NCBI GenBank assembly: GCA_016758965.1
Contig: JAEPRB010000002.1
Coordinates: forward strand, 434,001 to 498,000
Direction: 5' to 3'
Origin: Circinella minor
Taxonomy: Eukaryota; Mucoromycota; Mucoromycetes; Mucorales; Lichtheimiaceae
DNA: 64,000 nucleotides
The notes below the pieces were generated by a model that was given only the letters and a program-made list of their open reading frames with translations, did no database searches and had not been told where the DNA came from. This document shows positions 36,719 to 48,429 of this stretch, piece after piece; positions within the stretch are counted from its first letter, which is position 1, and every line of letters begins with the position of its first letter. The position numbers and the translations under genes are program-made.

Positions 36719-39266
36719 TTTAATTTTTTTTTTTTTGAGTACTAAAGAAAAGAAAAAAGTAGAGAAAAACGGGGAAGAAAAAAGAATTCAAAATATTAAA
36801 AAAGCGTGTGGGGTAAAGAAGAAAAAAAAGTCGGAATGAAGTTTGATAATGCATTTCCCAATCCTTGTTACACGGGTGGGGTTTGAGTCAGTCATAGAGC
36901 CGTGCGATGATCACACGCGCATAATCCTTGACCTATATTATATGTAATCGTTTTTTGTTTTAATTGGAAATTACTAAAAACTTTAAAATTGCAGGACATC
37001 AAAAGATGAATAAATGGTAAAATTCATAACATGCATTTTTCTTAGGTATATTGAGGTACACCTATATACATAGAATATAAAATACCATGTACACTGAAGT
37101 TTTCTTTTTTACTAATGTAATAATTATGTATTACGACAGTTATAAGTACATTGTATAAAATATATATGCTTGTATACCACTATATTTACATTTGTGTCAG
37201 CATTTTGGTACGATCCAGTTCCCACAGCAAGAACCAAATGTACTTAAAAATAGTTAATACGTACTGGACTCTTGTCTATGTATATATTGCTTTCTTTTTT
37301 GTTAACGTATTCATGAAACACACGGAATACCGATCTTTTTTTTTTCAAATTAGTTTTGCTTAAAGTTCATGAATAAAAGCCAGAAAAACTGAAAGTAAAT
37401 TTCCTACGGAGGGCTTAATAGTTATCTAGTACGTATCCTTAAACTTTTAAAAGCGGTTTTGGAACATACTATATAGTCTTTTTTTCACATACAAATCATT
37501 GGTTATTCATAAAGGCGAGATTCATGGAGTAATAAGGAAAACGTGTTCCATTTTTTCTTTTTCTACAATTCACACAAATAATTCCTTTTCGAAAGAGAGA
37601 AATAATCTAACCCAACAGTTAAAGTATTTTAACCATAGCTTTGCTATGTTTGGTGTTGATATTCATGAAGCACATAATACGTATGTGGTGGATTTAATTT
37701 GTCGAACTCATACTAAATCTAAAAGCTTAACAGTTGCCTTCTACTGATAACATAGACGTTATAGCTATCTGATTTTAAATGTGAATCTTAATCAGATGTA
37801 TAATAAATAATAAAAAATTGATGTTCTTCTTGGATATTACTTACGGACACATACTACTGAATTAAAATATATCTTCACACAAAAATTAATAGTAATATAG
37901 GATGTGTCCAAGAACATCATGTACATTTATTGGAAAACGTGATGACTAGCATCTGCTAAGATAAATTAATATGTTGCAATTATATACCTCTCTTCGTGTT
38001 ATATTTCATCATATAGCCATTGAAAGCCCACAGGGTATGTTGTTTATGTTCTTCTACGTATTTAAAAATATACTAAGTTCATCAGTGTGTAAATATTAGT
38101 AATAATTGTAACCACTCCCAAGTATTTAAAATCAACGAAAATGATATTATGTTGTGAGAGTTTATAATACTATTACTGTGTTTATTAACATCGAGCTTCT
38201 ACTTTTGAAATTTTATTTATAATCAAAATTAAGCAACTTTTTTTTTACCGAAAGAGAGTGATATAACTTACACTCGACCACCTCATAAACTTTCTAACGT
38301 GTCAAGAAAAAAATAACATGCTAATAATTTGAAATTGTATGACGCATATGTTGGATTCCCCTTTATTCCGGAGCGAATAAAACTTGTACTTAACAATATT
38401 AATTGCTTAACCCATAATAGAAAGGAAAAAAAAACTAACTAACATGAGCACAATTTAAAGCTTTTATAACAATTATTATGGGACAGTACCTTTGCTTGTC
38501 TAATCCTTTTAGATGTATTTATTATTTTATCACGCGATGTTATTTTGTTTATGGGGTGGTGGTAGATAATGTACAGTATTATACTTTACTATACAAAGAA
38601 AAGAAAATTGGTTGTGCTGTGCATTATTATATTAGGCATTATGATAACAAAAACTTCCGTGCATACTACAACACAATACATCTGGTCATAATAATTTTTA
38701 TTGCATTTTTTAACATGGACAAATAAAAATGAATTACTTCCATGAAAACTTACAAGCGAGAAAAGACTATTGGTTTAAAAATAACCTGCTTCTATTTTCT
38801 GCAGAATTGTTATACTATACTACCACTATTTTTATGATGTAGAAATCTGATACGTAAGGTTCAATGCTTAATATTGATAAATACACCCCATTATCTACCT
38901 CTTTTCTTCCTTTCAATGAACTTTTTCTTGTATGTTTAAGAAAAAAGTAAGCAAGTATACTGACGTAAATATTTTTTCTGCCTCTCTCACTCTAGCTCTT
39001 TTCCTCCAACAGTTATATATTATGTATACAGATTTATAGTAACAGTTATTATACGTATTATATATTTATGGTTCAGAGTTTTTTTTTGTCTCTTCTGATT
39101 GTATACGTATATGGTTGTTACTATGATTAACAATACTTATTCATGAGTCTCTTGTCAAGGTGACGATGGTAGGGGAGAAGCTTGGTGAGATTTTCAACAT
39201 TACACAATAAATATAATTGGCGGTATACTATTTAAGGACCCTATATATAAGTAAATAAAGCAACGG
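36719..39266. other. Gene-free AT-rich spacer
   Basis: 2.55 kb upstream of the hydratase gene and downstream of calmodulin. It contains an interrupted foldback at 37819-37919. Short frames present are no longer than expected by chance at this base composition. The hydratase promoter is presumably within 36719-36950. Confidence 0.5.
37819..37919. repeat. Interrupted foldback (18-bp stem with a 16-nt one-sided insert)
   Basis: The left arm TGATGTTCTT (37819-37828) plus GGACACAT (37845-37852) pairs perfectly with ATGTGTCC (37902-37909) plus AAGAACATCA (37910-37919). The two right-arm blocks are contiguous while the left-arm blocks are separated by 16 nt. The loop is 49 nt. No target-site duplication is evident. 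Confidence 0.5.
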
Positions 39267-40366
39267 TTAAATCATTATTAAAGTGTTGCGCGCCGTTGGC
39301 GTTTTTCTTTTTAATGCATTTTGCTAGAATGACGAAAATATATATCAATACTTACCAACATTTTTACAAATTCTTCATAATTGATCACCCCGTCCTTGTT
39401 CGCATCAGCTTCCAATAACATTTGTTCCAATTCTGCTTCTGAAATTTTTTCACCTACGTATTTTTTCAAATTGATATATAAGGATAAGGATGAGAAGGGG
39501 GAAGTTGATGATTTACTGTGAGTTATTAATTGTCAAAATAGAGCTTACCCAAATTATTCATAACATTTCGTAGCTCATTGGCCGAGATGGTCCCGTCGTT
39601 GTTTTTGTCGAACACTTTGAAAGTTTCCAATAATTCTCGTTGTGCATCCACATTGGATTTTGTTCTAAAAAAACGCGCCGTATAATAAAAAAAATAACAG
39701 TAAAGAAAAAAAAGAAAAGAAAAGGGTTAAAGCTTTATTATAAGCATGTACCGTATATGTCTTTCCTCGCTTTCCTTCCTTTCTTTGGAAAAGTCATTAT
39801 TATATATACCTGGTGAGCATACTCAAAAACTCTTCAAAATCAATCGAACCACTGCCATCCGCATCAAGTTCCCGAATCATACTCTTAACTTCAACTTCAG
39901 AAACTGACATGTTTAACGCTTTCATAACACCACCAAGCTCTCTTGCATCGATTGTTCCGTTTCCATCCTATATATATATATAATTTAATATTGTTGTTGT
40001 ATATACATATCTGTAAACAGTACGTTTATTTTGCGCCTTCTTTTCTGTCGCTCATGGTGATTGTTTTTTTTTATGTACCTTATCAAATTGTTCAAAAGAA
40101 AACTTATATTCTTCGATTTCTTCTTTTGTAAATTGATCAGGCTGTATAATAAAGAAAAAAAATAGGTATCAAAATTTATCAGAAAAAAAAAGTTCCATAT
40201 GGTTTTCCTTCACTAAACCCTCTCTCTCCTCTTCCTTTAAAAAAACAGTTTCCCTCAACACCCTCTTTTCTTATTCTTTTTTTTTTCTATAGTCATAAAC
40301 AAAAACAAAACAAAAAATAACCCCATGATAATAATGACAGGGTACTTTCAATTTTCTTTTTACCAT
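39267..40366 (-). CDS. Calmodulin-like protein with four EF hands
   Basis: Six exons (40366-40364, 40141-40079, 39967-39810, 39664-39549, 39453-39356, 39323-39267) give 164 residues. Exon 1 contributes only the ATG, an arrangement also found in many calmodulin genes; the 222-nt first intron is the longest here. All four loops keep calcium-ligand residues: DKDGNGTIDARE (21-32), DADGSGSIDFEE (57-68), DKNNDGTISANE (94-105) and DANKDGVINYEE (130-141). The linker between lobes is KSNVDAQRELLETFKVF. Calmodulin normally ends at about residue 149; here the final exon adds QNALKRKTPTARNTLIMI, a basic tail of 18 residues after FVKML. It is either a true calmodulin with an extension or a paralogue; sequence divergence in the first helix (YKFSFEQF) favours a divergent form. 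Confidence 0.9.
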
Positions 40367-40560
40367 ATTTTAATATAAAAGAGCAGTGGAAAAAAAAAAG
40401 GTCAGAAACAGGTTTATAACGCGTTCAAAAGTTCGAAAGCGTGTGAGTGTGAGAAAGAAAGAGAAAAAAAAGGAGTCAACAAAAGAGAGAGAAAGAAAAA
40501 GATTACGTAGGACACTAAGTTAGTGCATTTATTTTATTTTATATTTGTATTATTTTATTT

Positions 40561-41861
40561 TTATTTGTGACACTGTTCATCATCCGAACCATTATAATAT
40601 GAAGAAGTGGCGGAAGATGAACATGAGGTTTCAAACATAATATTATTTTGAGGATGAACAAGACAACCAGGACATGTACAAGTTTCACCGCAGTAGCATG
40701 TTACTATCCTTGTTCGGATAGTGGTTGTAGTAGTGGTATTAATATTATTATTATTGTTGCTGTTGTTGCATGGTAACATTGTATTATTGGTTGTTAGGGG
40801 TGTGATGGTTACCATGACTGATTCTGCAGGCGCGTCTAAAGATCGTGGCAAACATGTATGTTGGGGTATTAAACTACCACAAAATGATGGGACTGTCGTT
40901 GGGCAAGTCATATTACTATTATTATTATTATTATTCGTTGTAGTAGTAGTGGTAGTAAGAGGTATACTGAGAGTGCTATCATTGGAAGATGAAATTATAC
41001 TACTAGAATGTTGCTGTTGTTGGAGTATATTGTCAAAAAACGTAGCCACGTCTTCTTCATTTGTAGGTTGCTGCATCTCTTGCGTAAGTGTCGATGGAGC
41101 AAATAACATATCAAACTCCGTTGGAGGTAAGTAAGGCGGCTGAGGCGTATTCGTTGCTGTAGAGGACGATGATGACAGAGTAGTTACTGTTGATGTTGCT
41201 GCAGCACCCGCAGCCACAGCCATTGATGCTGTTGCTAAACCGGCTGCTCCAGAATAGGAAGTGATGGTCGGAGAAGTGGATAATGATGAAGAACAAGTTT
41301 TTCGACGTTTTGCTGAAGAGAACAACACCCTTGTCTTTTCAGTACACGTACATTCTCCTTGTTGTTCTTGTCGACATGATGGTTGATTATCTATTAGTAC
41401 ATATATTTTTATATATACAAATTCATGGTTATTAACTATATATATAACATCGTTACTAGCATCATTATATTACTAGATAATTATAAACTTACTTTTGTTA
41501 TTATTATTATTATTGGCAGTCGTACAAACACATTTTGCATGGATTTGTTTTGTTTTCCTTAAATCTCTACAGTAAGCACATTGACTTACAGGTCTGCCTT
41601 TCTTTCGAACCTCCATAAGAGGACGATCCACATGGTTGCAATTGGATGAACGATGACCCTAGATCGGGAAAAAAAAAGATATTTAATATTAAAAAATTGC
41701 AATCGCCCCCAACCCGTAGTTTTTCTTTGGTATATAAACAATTCCTTTCCCCCCACCCACCCACCCCCCAAAACTCCTTTTTAAATATAATAAATTTGTA
41801 TATAGATACAAACCCTGATGCACGAGAGGCATGCGAATTTTACACCGTCGTAAAACACCAT
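40561..41861 (-). CDS. Copper-fist transcription factor (Mac1/Cuf1/Ace1-like)
   Basis: Three exons (41861-41814, 41658-41493, 41390-40561) give 347 residues. The N-terminus MVFYDGVKFACLSCIR joined to GHRSSNCNHVDRPL and VRKKGRPVSQCAYCR is a complete copper fist: the zinc-binding Cys/His residues, the RGHR DNA-contact motif and the KGRP minor-groove motif are all present. CVCTT and CTCTEKTR continue the cysteine-rich copper domain. Near the C-terminus CYCGETCTCPGCLVH fits the CxCx3CxCx2Cx2H motif used by Cuf1/Mac1 for copper sensing by copper-uptake activators. The middle is Ser/Thr/Asn-rich and probably activating. It likely turns on copper-transporter genes when copper is low. Intron 1 has a weak donor (GTTTGT) and contains a strong G-quadruplex motif. 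Confidence 0.92.
41749..41769 (-). other. G-quadruplex motif in intron 1 of the copper-fist gene
   Basis: On the gene's sense (minus) strand there are four G tracts of 6, 3, 3 and 6 joined by single T loops. Three-G tracts with one-nucleotide loops form very stable parallel quadruplexes. It falls inside the 155-nt intron 41813-41659, so it would be present in the pre-mRNA. Confidence 0.7.
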
Positions 41862-42850
41862 TCGTTATTTTATTCTTTTGTTGATGTTGTTGTTTTTTTA
41901 AGAGAAAAAAAAAGGTTTTGAGTTAAAAATATATATATTAATATATATGTAAAAAAAAACGATGAACTGCTTTTCAAAAGCAAAAAGAGAAAAAAAAAAA
42001 AGGGGGGGATGGGGAGAGAAAAGAAGTTGTGAAAAAAGGTCCAAAACGTCTTAATTTTTTTTTTTTTTTACACTTGATAAGAAAGAAAAAGAAGAAGATG
42101 ATTTATGATAGTGATGATAAATGAATGAATAATGACAATGAAAAAATGATAATAATAAAAGCAAAAGTGGCAAGTAAAATAATGAAAAAGCTCGAGTGCA
42201 ACAAGGCTCAAAGAGCTTGATACGAAATTATAAAAGACGCAAAAGCGACGTTAATAAAATATTCAACACTATAAACGATGTTGTTGTGGCCAAAAGTACT
42301 AATCATAACCAAATTTTAAGGGAAAAATATGTGTTTTTTTTCTGTATAAATAATAAAAAATGAAAAATATATATATATAAAAGAATAGAATAAGAATTTA
42401 TATAATGATAATAAAAATATGAAATAATAATAATAATAATAATAAAAAATAAAATGGGGTTTTTTTTTCTTTAAAAAACAGGGAAAAGAAAGAGGAAAGA
42501 AGTGAAAAGAAGAAAAAACTAGTTTTCTTTTTTGATTTACTTTTTGCATTTATAAAAAAGAAGAAAGAACTTTTTTTGTGTGTATAGAATTTTGTCTGGT
42601 AACGAAAATGATGAGTAGGTAATTAATAATAATTATCTTGCAAACCAACAACGCAACCCACATTAAAAAAAATTGTTTTTCTTTTTTGAAAAAAAAAAGG
42701 ACCCCCTTAATACCACACGTATAGAATATCTTCTCTTCCCCGCCATTTTTTATTACATTAAACTTTTTTTTTTCATCATTTTTCTATTATTAAAACAGCT
42801 AACAACTATAACAGAAATAATAAAACGATTATAAAAGAAAACTAGAAACA
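41862..42850. other. Divergent spacer, copper-fist and ubiquitin protease genes
   Basis: 989 nt of homopolymer-rich sequence (A, T and one G-rich patch at 42002-42016) shared as promoter region by two divergent genes. CT-rich sequence at 42710-42790 precedes the protease start. No gene was seen. Confidence 0.5.
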
Positions 42851-45387
42851 ATGCAGTTGACGCCGGAATCTCTCCAGTCACTGTTGATCGACCTAAATCA
42901 TTTTATTCATATCATTCTCGGATTAGTTATAACGTTGGTCATCTTTGTTGCTTTTCGAGCTTTTCCATTTCATCACGATTATTCATTTTTTTTCTCGGCT
43001 GCTCGATACTTAGGATTACAACATCTTTTGACTTATATCTGTTATACATTTAACTTGTTATACACTCCAGTGTCACTTGTCAGCTCAAAGAAGAATAAAA
43101 ATAAAAAACGAAAACGATATTCATATCAACAACAACAACAAGTAGTGGATTCGATTTATAACTCGACAACAAAAAGTGTTTCTGAATTACAATCTATATG
43201 TTTACGTGATCCAACAAGTAATAATAACAATAATAGTAACAGCTTCTTTGGTAATAGTAACAACAACAATAACAACTATTATGTCTCAGGACTTGTTAAT
43301 ACTGGAAACACTTGTTTTCTCAACTCTGTTTTGCAGGTAATATATATATATATATATATATGTATATATTAGTTTTTTTCTTCAATCCCGTATATATAAA
43401 AGAATATACACATCTAATAAAGTATTATATTACTAAAGGTTCTGTCGTCATTACCGAGATTACAAGAATATCTTGATCAAATTCAACCATCATCCAAAAA
43501 TAATCGTCCAGTTTCATGGTTTTTAGCAACAACTTTACGTCGATTAACTCAACCTATTACGAAACACTCATCGTTCAAACCTATTGATATTGTATCACTT
43601 GTTTCAGATCGACGTATAAATAGTCGTGATCAACAAGATGCCCAAGAACTTTTTCAATTAATAACAAGTGCTATCGATGTGGAAGCAGGATCATTAAAAA
43701 ATTCAATGAATGGTGATGGATTCATTGTTGGGGGAGGGTTGAAAGATGTTTTATTAATGAAGCCATCTTATCAAAAACAACAACAACAACAACAACAATT
43801 AAAACGACAACGGTTAACTTCATCACCATCATCATCATTACCTTATCGATTAGAAAATCCTTTTACGGGACTTTTAGCGAGTCGATTGTCTTGTATGCAA
43901 TGTGGTTATACTGTAAGTTCTTTTGTTATCCCATCATCATTATTATTTTCAATTCATATAAATATAACGATTAAATATATATATATAGGAAGCTATTCGA
44001 CACTTTTCTTTTAATAATGTACAACTCACCCTTCCTGATACAGTAAGTAATCATAATCATTGCCATAATAATGATAGTCATCTGATAAGAAAAAACTAAT
44101 TTTATGGATTTGTTCTCTTAATCATGTGATATCTAGTCTTCGACTACTTTGGAAGAATGTTTAAAAGAATTTACAGCCATGGAATACCTTTCCGATGCCA
44201 CATGTCGAAAATGTGCATTGATTGATACTGTCAGTTCAATGTCCGCCCAAGTGGATGCCCTAAAGGATCAAGCCAAAAGAACCCAAGATCGTACTAGTAG
44301 AAGAACCGTACTTTCCGAAATGGTCATACTAGAAAAACGACGAAGAGAATTAGAACATAAGTTAAATGTTGGAGATATTATTGATGATGTATCTTCAATA
44401 CGAGCGGTTAGTCGAATGTCAAGTAAACAAGTCATGTTTGCCAAACCACCCAAAATTTTATGTTTACATATATCAAGATCTACCTTCCATCCTTCTGGTG
44501 CCATATTCAAGAATAGCTGTCGAATTGTTTTTCCAGAATATTTGGATTTATCTTCATACAGTACGAATGGAACATTGAATACACAACCTCATGAACCTAT
44601 ATCATCATTACAAACAACAGCAACGATAACACCAACATCAACAAATGAAGGTCAATATAAATTAATGGGTACTATTGTTCACTATGGTAGCCATGATTTT
44701 GGACATTTTATTGCATATAAACGACGTCTTGTTGCAGAAACATGTCATTGTCGACAATGTAAAGAAGAAAAAGAAACACTTCATGGGGATGAAAATATTT
44801 GGTATAGAATCTCGGATGAACAAGTAGACGTATGTACAATAGACGAAGTTTTACAAAGTAATCCCTACATGTTACTGTACGAATATGTCACTACTCCTGA
44901 ACCAACAGCAATCACCCCTTTAATAACTTCATCTCATTTAACAAATTCATCTCTTTCAACAACGACTTTATTTCAGCATAATGACAAACATTTTAATACT
45001 ACTACTCCTATTTTATCATCTAAAAGCGAACAAGAAGAATCATCTATAGAGGCCTTACGAGTGGCAAAACAAAAACAAAGACAACAGGTTACAAAAAAAG
45101 TAGAACGTGTAATTGGTAATAGCAATGATGATGATGATAATGACCTTGTACCAACAACAGGAACGCCTACAGTACCCATAACCATATCAACAACGAATAA
45201 TAGTAATAATAATAATAACAATAATAATAATAATAAGCTGCCGGCAGCATCATCATCATCATCATCACCATCTTTATCTTCATCACCTTTGCAACAAGGT
45301 TTACCACACTATATGTCAACAAGGAATGTTACAAGACGAAGTTGGGTTGGACAACGGCGTCAGAGCGCACCCGTTATTTCCTTTTAA
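42851..45387 (+). CDS. Membrane-anchored ubiquitin-specific protease (Ubp1/USP30-like)
   Basis: Four exons (42851-43336, 43439-43912, 43989-44042, 44137-45387) give 754 residues. A hydrophobic segment at about residues 17-38 and a basic stretch after it (KKNKNKKRKR) anchor the protein in a membrane with the catalytic domain cytosolic. The Cys box is SGLVNTGNTCFLNSVLQ with catalytic Cys155, the QQDAQELFQLI motif follows, and the His box is VHYGSHDFGHFIAYKR with catalytic His528, then WYRISDEQV. Zinc-type pairs CMQCGY and CRKC flank the fingers. It removes ubiquitin from membrane-associated substrates; USP30 acts on the mitochondrial outer membrane and yeast Ubp1 at the ER, and the sequence does not decide between them. 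The C-terminal 150 residues are low-complexity (poly-N, poly-S). Confidence 0.92.
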
Positions 45388-45978
45388 CTTGTTTCATTTT
45401 ATTTTATCTTCCCAAAAAAAAAAATATAAACCAAAATTTTATGATGAAGTCAGGTTTACTTCATTTTGATATCTACTCTTTAGTTAATTAATTAATAATA
45501 AAATAATAATAATAATAATAGTAATAATAGGTACTAAAAAGAAACAAAAAAACTTTATATAAGTGTTGTGTTCACCTTGTCCTCTTCTTTCTAATCTTCT
45601 CTCCTAAAATGGTTTGTTTGCTTTGTATCATATATGTATGTAACCCTTAACTTCTCTCTTTTCCTTTTCCCCTCTTCCCTAAAAAAAATCATGCATGGTT
45701 TAATAATAAGGATGGACCACATTATATCATTCATCTCTGACATTTTAATTGTGATGTGAAAAATTATTATTATTATTATTATTATTATCATGATACATAA
45801 ACTTGGGGTAGTAGTATTACTATAATTGTAACTTAAACCGATTGTTCTCCTGTTTTTTAGAAAAGACAATCGCCTTATCATAATTATAGAAATAAACAAA
45901 AGATTCTTTAACAACTTAGAAAACAATTCTTGTTAATAGTTTATATTATTTACTATTACGTATTCCTATCAATTTTTT
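45388..45978. other. Convergent 3' spacer
   Basis: 591 nt between the stops of two convergent genes, with AT-rich microsatellites (ATT repeats near 45764-45787). No coding sequence was seen. Confidence 0.5.
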
Positions 45979-48429
45979 TTAGCTGAAACTTTTAGGATCG
46001 GTTATATCGGGTAAAAGAAGAGAGTCACCATGTCCCATATAAGCTAATTGTCGATTGGTAGCTACTGTTTGTCTATATAACCTTTCCAGTGGTGGTTCTT
46101 CTGGACGATGTTGTAATGCTAAATTATATAAAATTATCATATGTTATTATTGTTAAATTATTTTTATATTTGTTTGTATTCAAAGAGATAAAAAAAAATA
46201 TCATACCCAACATGACAGAATTAAGTTTTGTTGCTAAAGTTTCTCGATTAGATATATCCATTAAGTATGCCATTCTACCTTTACTTGGGTCTGCATAAGC
46301 AAAAAGTGAGAATATTTCCTATATATTTATACATATAATACATAATAAATTATAAAGTTCTCATCATTTTGAAAATAAATAAAATAAAAAGCCTTTACTT
46401 TTAATCTTGCTTCCACTTCAGGTCTTTGATCATTTCGATATTCATTTTTTAATTTTTGACCATAATCCATAATTTTTTCTAATAAAGTGTCTTTTGTTGT
46501 TTCTTCATCAGAAAGTACCAATCCACTATCCATAAATCCATTATTTTCATGACTACTATTACTTTGTCGACTTCTTTTTTTTCTTTCTATTACTGAAGAT
46601 GATTGCTGTTGTTGACGAGGTGATTGTTCGTTACTATTATCTTCATCAACATCCATAGTATTATCTTCTTCATTATTATCACTAATACTAGCGGTAGTTG
46701 TACTATTGAATGATGATGTCGGCGATCGTGATCGATTTTCATGTACATGTAAACTATATTCTCGAACCATTTCAATGAATTTTCTTGCTTTTAACTCAAA
46801 CATAATATCGTGAGCAATTGTATCTTCTTTTTCCATACATTGAGGAAAATAAGATTTGGCAAGTTCAATAGCTTTATCAATATCACCTTTTAATATTGCT
46901 GAACGGATATCTATTTCATAACATGTAAATAGAAAAAGAGAAAAATTAAATGTTATTAGTTGTAGTTCTATTTATTTTTATATCAATTCTTTATACACAC
47001 ACTAAAGCTCGAAATATATTTACTTTGTCGTCTAAATATATCTTCTTCCTCTTTATCATCTGCTTTTGAAGTTCCACTATGAGATAATGCCAGTATTCGT
47101 CCAGAAGCACGTTTGATATTATTTAATGCAGCCTTGGCTGTACCCATATATCCTTGATATACAAGATAAGTTAGAACAAGTTGATCCATAGATTCTCCCG
47201 TATTTATCTTATTTTCTTTTTTCATGACTTGATTAAAAATTTCATTTTTTCGTTCCTATACATTATGGAACACAACTATTAGTTGATGAGCATTTTTTTT
47301 TAAAAAAAAAAGAGAGAGAGAGAGAGAAAGAGAGAAATAAAGGGATAATTACTTTAATATAATGAACAATATCAAATGTAAAAGGATCTTGTCCAAAATT
47401 AACAGTAACATGTTCACCAGGAGTTCTTAAACCAACACAAGGATATAAATCCATGGATAAGTTTAACTTTTTAAATGCAATACCCAAATAAGTCCCGTTC
47501 TTGGTATAAAATGCTGTTTCATCTGCCATATTGATACCACATCCAATAACATCTCCTGTTGAGAAACGAGGTCCGTATGTTTTTCCTGTACCAGATTCTT
47601 CAAACGAATGACCATCATCACCATGGTATCCCCATGAATCTTTATCCCACCCTATAATAATTTTTAATCCCCTCTTTGTTAATCTCTTGAATTCGTTTCT
47701 TGAATTTTTAAGTTTACCTGGTAATCGATCCAATCCATTTTTTGCAGAACAGAAACCCATTCCAATAAATCCGTCTTCTCCTTTTGAAATAATTTTCATC
47801 TCATAATAATAAATTCCACATTGGTGTCTTATCGGAAAGTTGCTTCGGATAGAAGCTGCATGGTGTTCGGTTTTACCAGGTCCTATTTTCTCTCTCTTTT
47901 TTTTAGCATTTATTATATTACCACAGTTAAAATAACTATATAAATAATTAAAACTATTATTTGTTTATATATTTGTTTATTTACCTGTATACACCAAATC
48001 GAGTCCACCATTCTCTACTTCAAGATGACGTGATTTATCGTGACGATTCCATAAAGATGGTAAACGTAGATCTGGTACATTATTATCATTATCATTATTT
48101 ATACTATTATTATTGGATTTAGATTTCGTTTGTAATTCGTGTTGATCTCGCTGTTGTTCTCGTAACAACGTAGCATAAAGGGTATTTTGTAAATAAGTAG
48201 GGATTTCTTCTTGTTGTTGACAAATGGAAGAGGGTGTTGTACACCGTCGTTTAGCACTACTAGAACCACTATTATTACTACCCATACTTGTTTGTAAGAA
48301 AGGTAGTGGTGTCATAAAACCATTGGGAGTTGGTCGTAAAGGAGAGGAAATAGTAGTAGTACTGGGGATAGTGACTCCAGAGTTATATGCTCCATTATTA
48401 TTATTAGTATTATTATTATGTGTAGTCAT
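45979..48429 (-). CDS. RanBPM/RanBP9-10-like SPRY-LisH-CTLH protein
   Basis: Seven exons (48429-47985, 47882-47718, 47651-47353, 47255-47024, 46910-46399, 46318-46207, 46118-45979) give 634 residues. The SPRY domain (about 140-300) contains [48 protein letters not shown] and [21 protein letters not shown] LisH motif ([19 protein letters not shown]) and CTLH region ([35 protein letters not shown]) follow, and exons 6-7 hold the CRA end. RanBPM proteins form the GID/CTLH E3 ubiquitin ligase core (yeast Gid1/Vid30 side), here predicted to act in targeted protein turnover. Intron 2 (47717-47652, 66 nt) has no stop in frame. The start is the ATG at 48429; a longer in-frame extension upstream lacks an ATG. 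Confidence 0.94.

Noticed and set aside
40721..41134. 137-codon plus-strand frame over the copper-fist gene
   Set aside because: Antisense shadow of the Ser/Thr/Asn-rich coding exon, with runs of Val and Leu produced by simple codon repeats.
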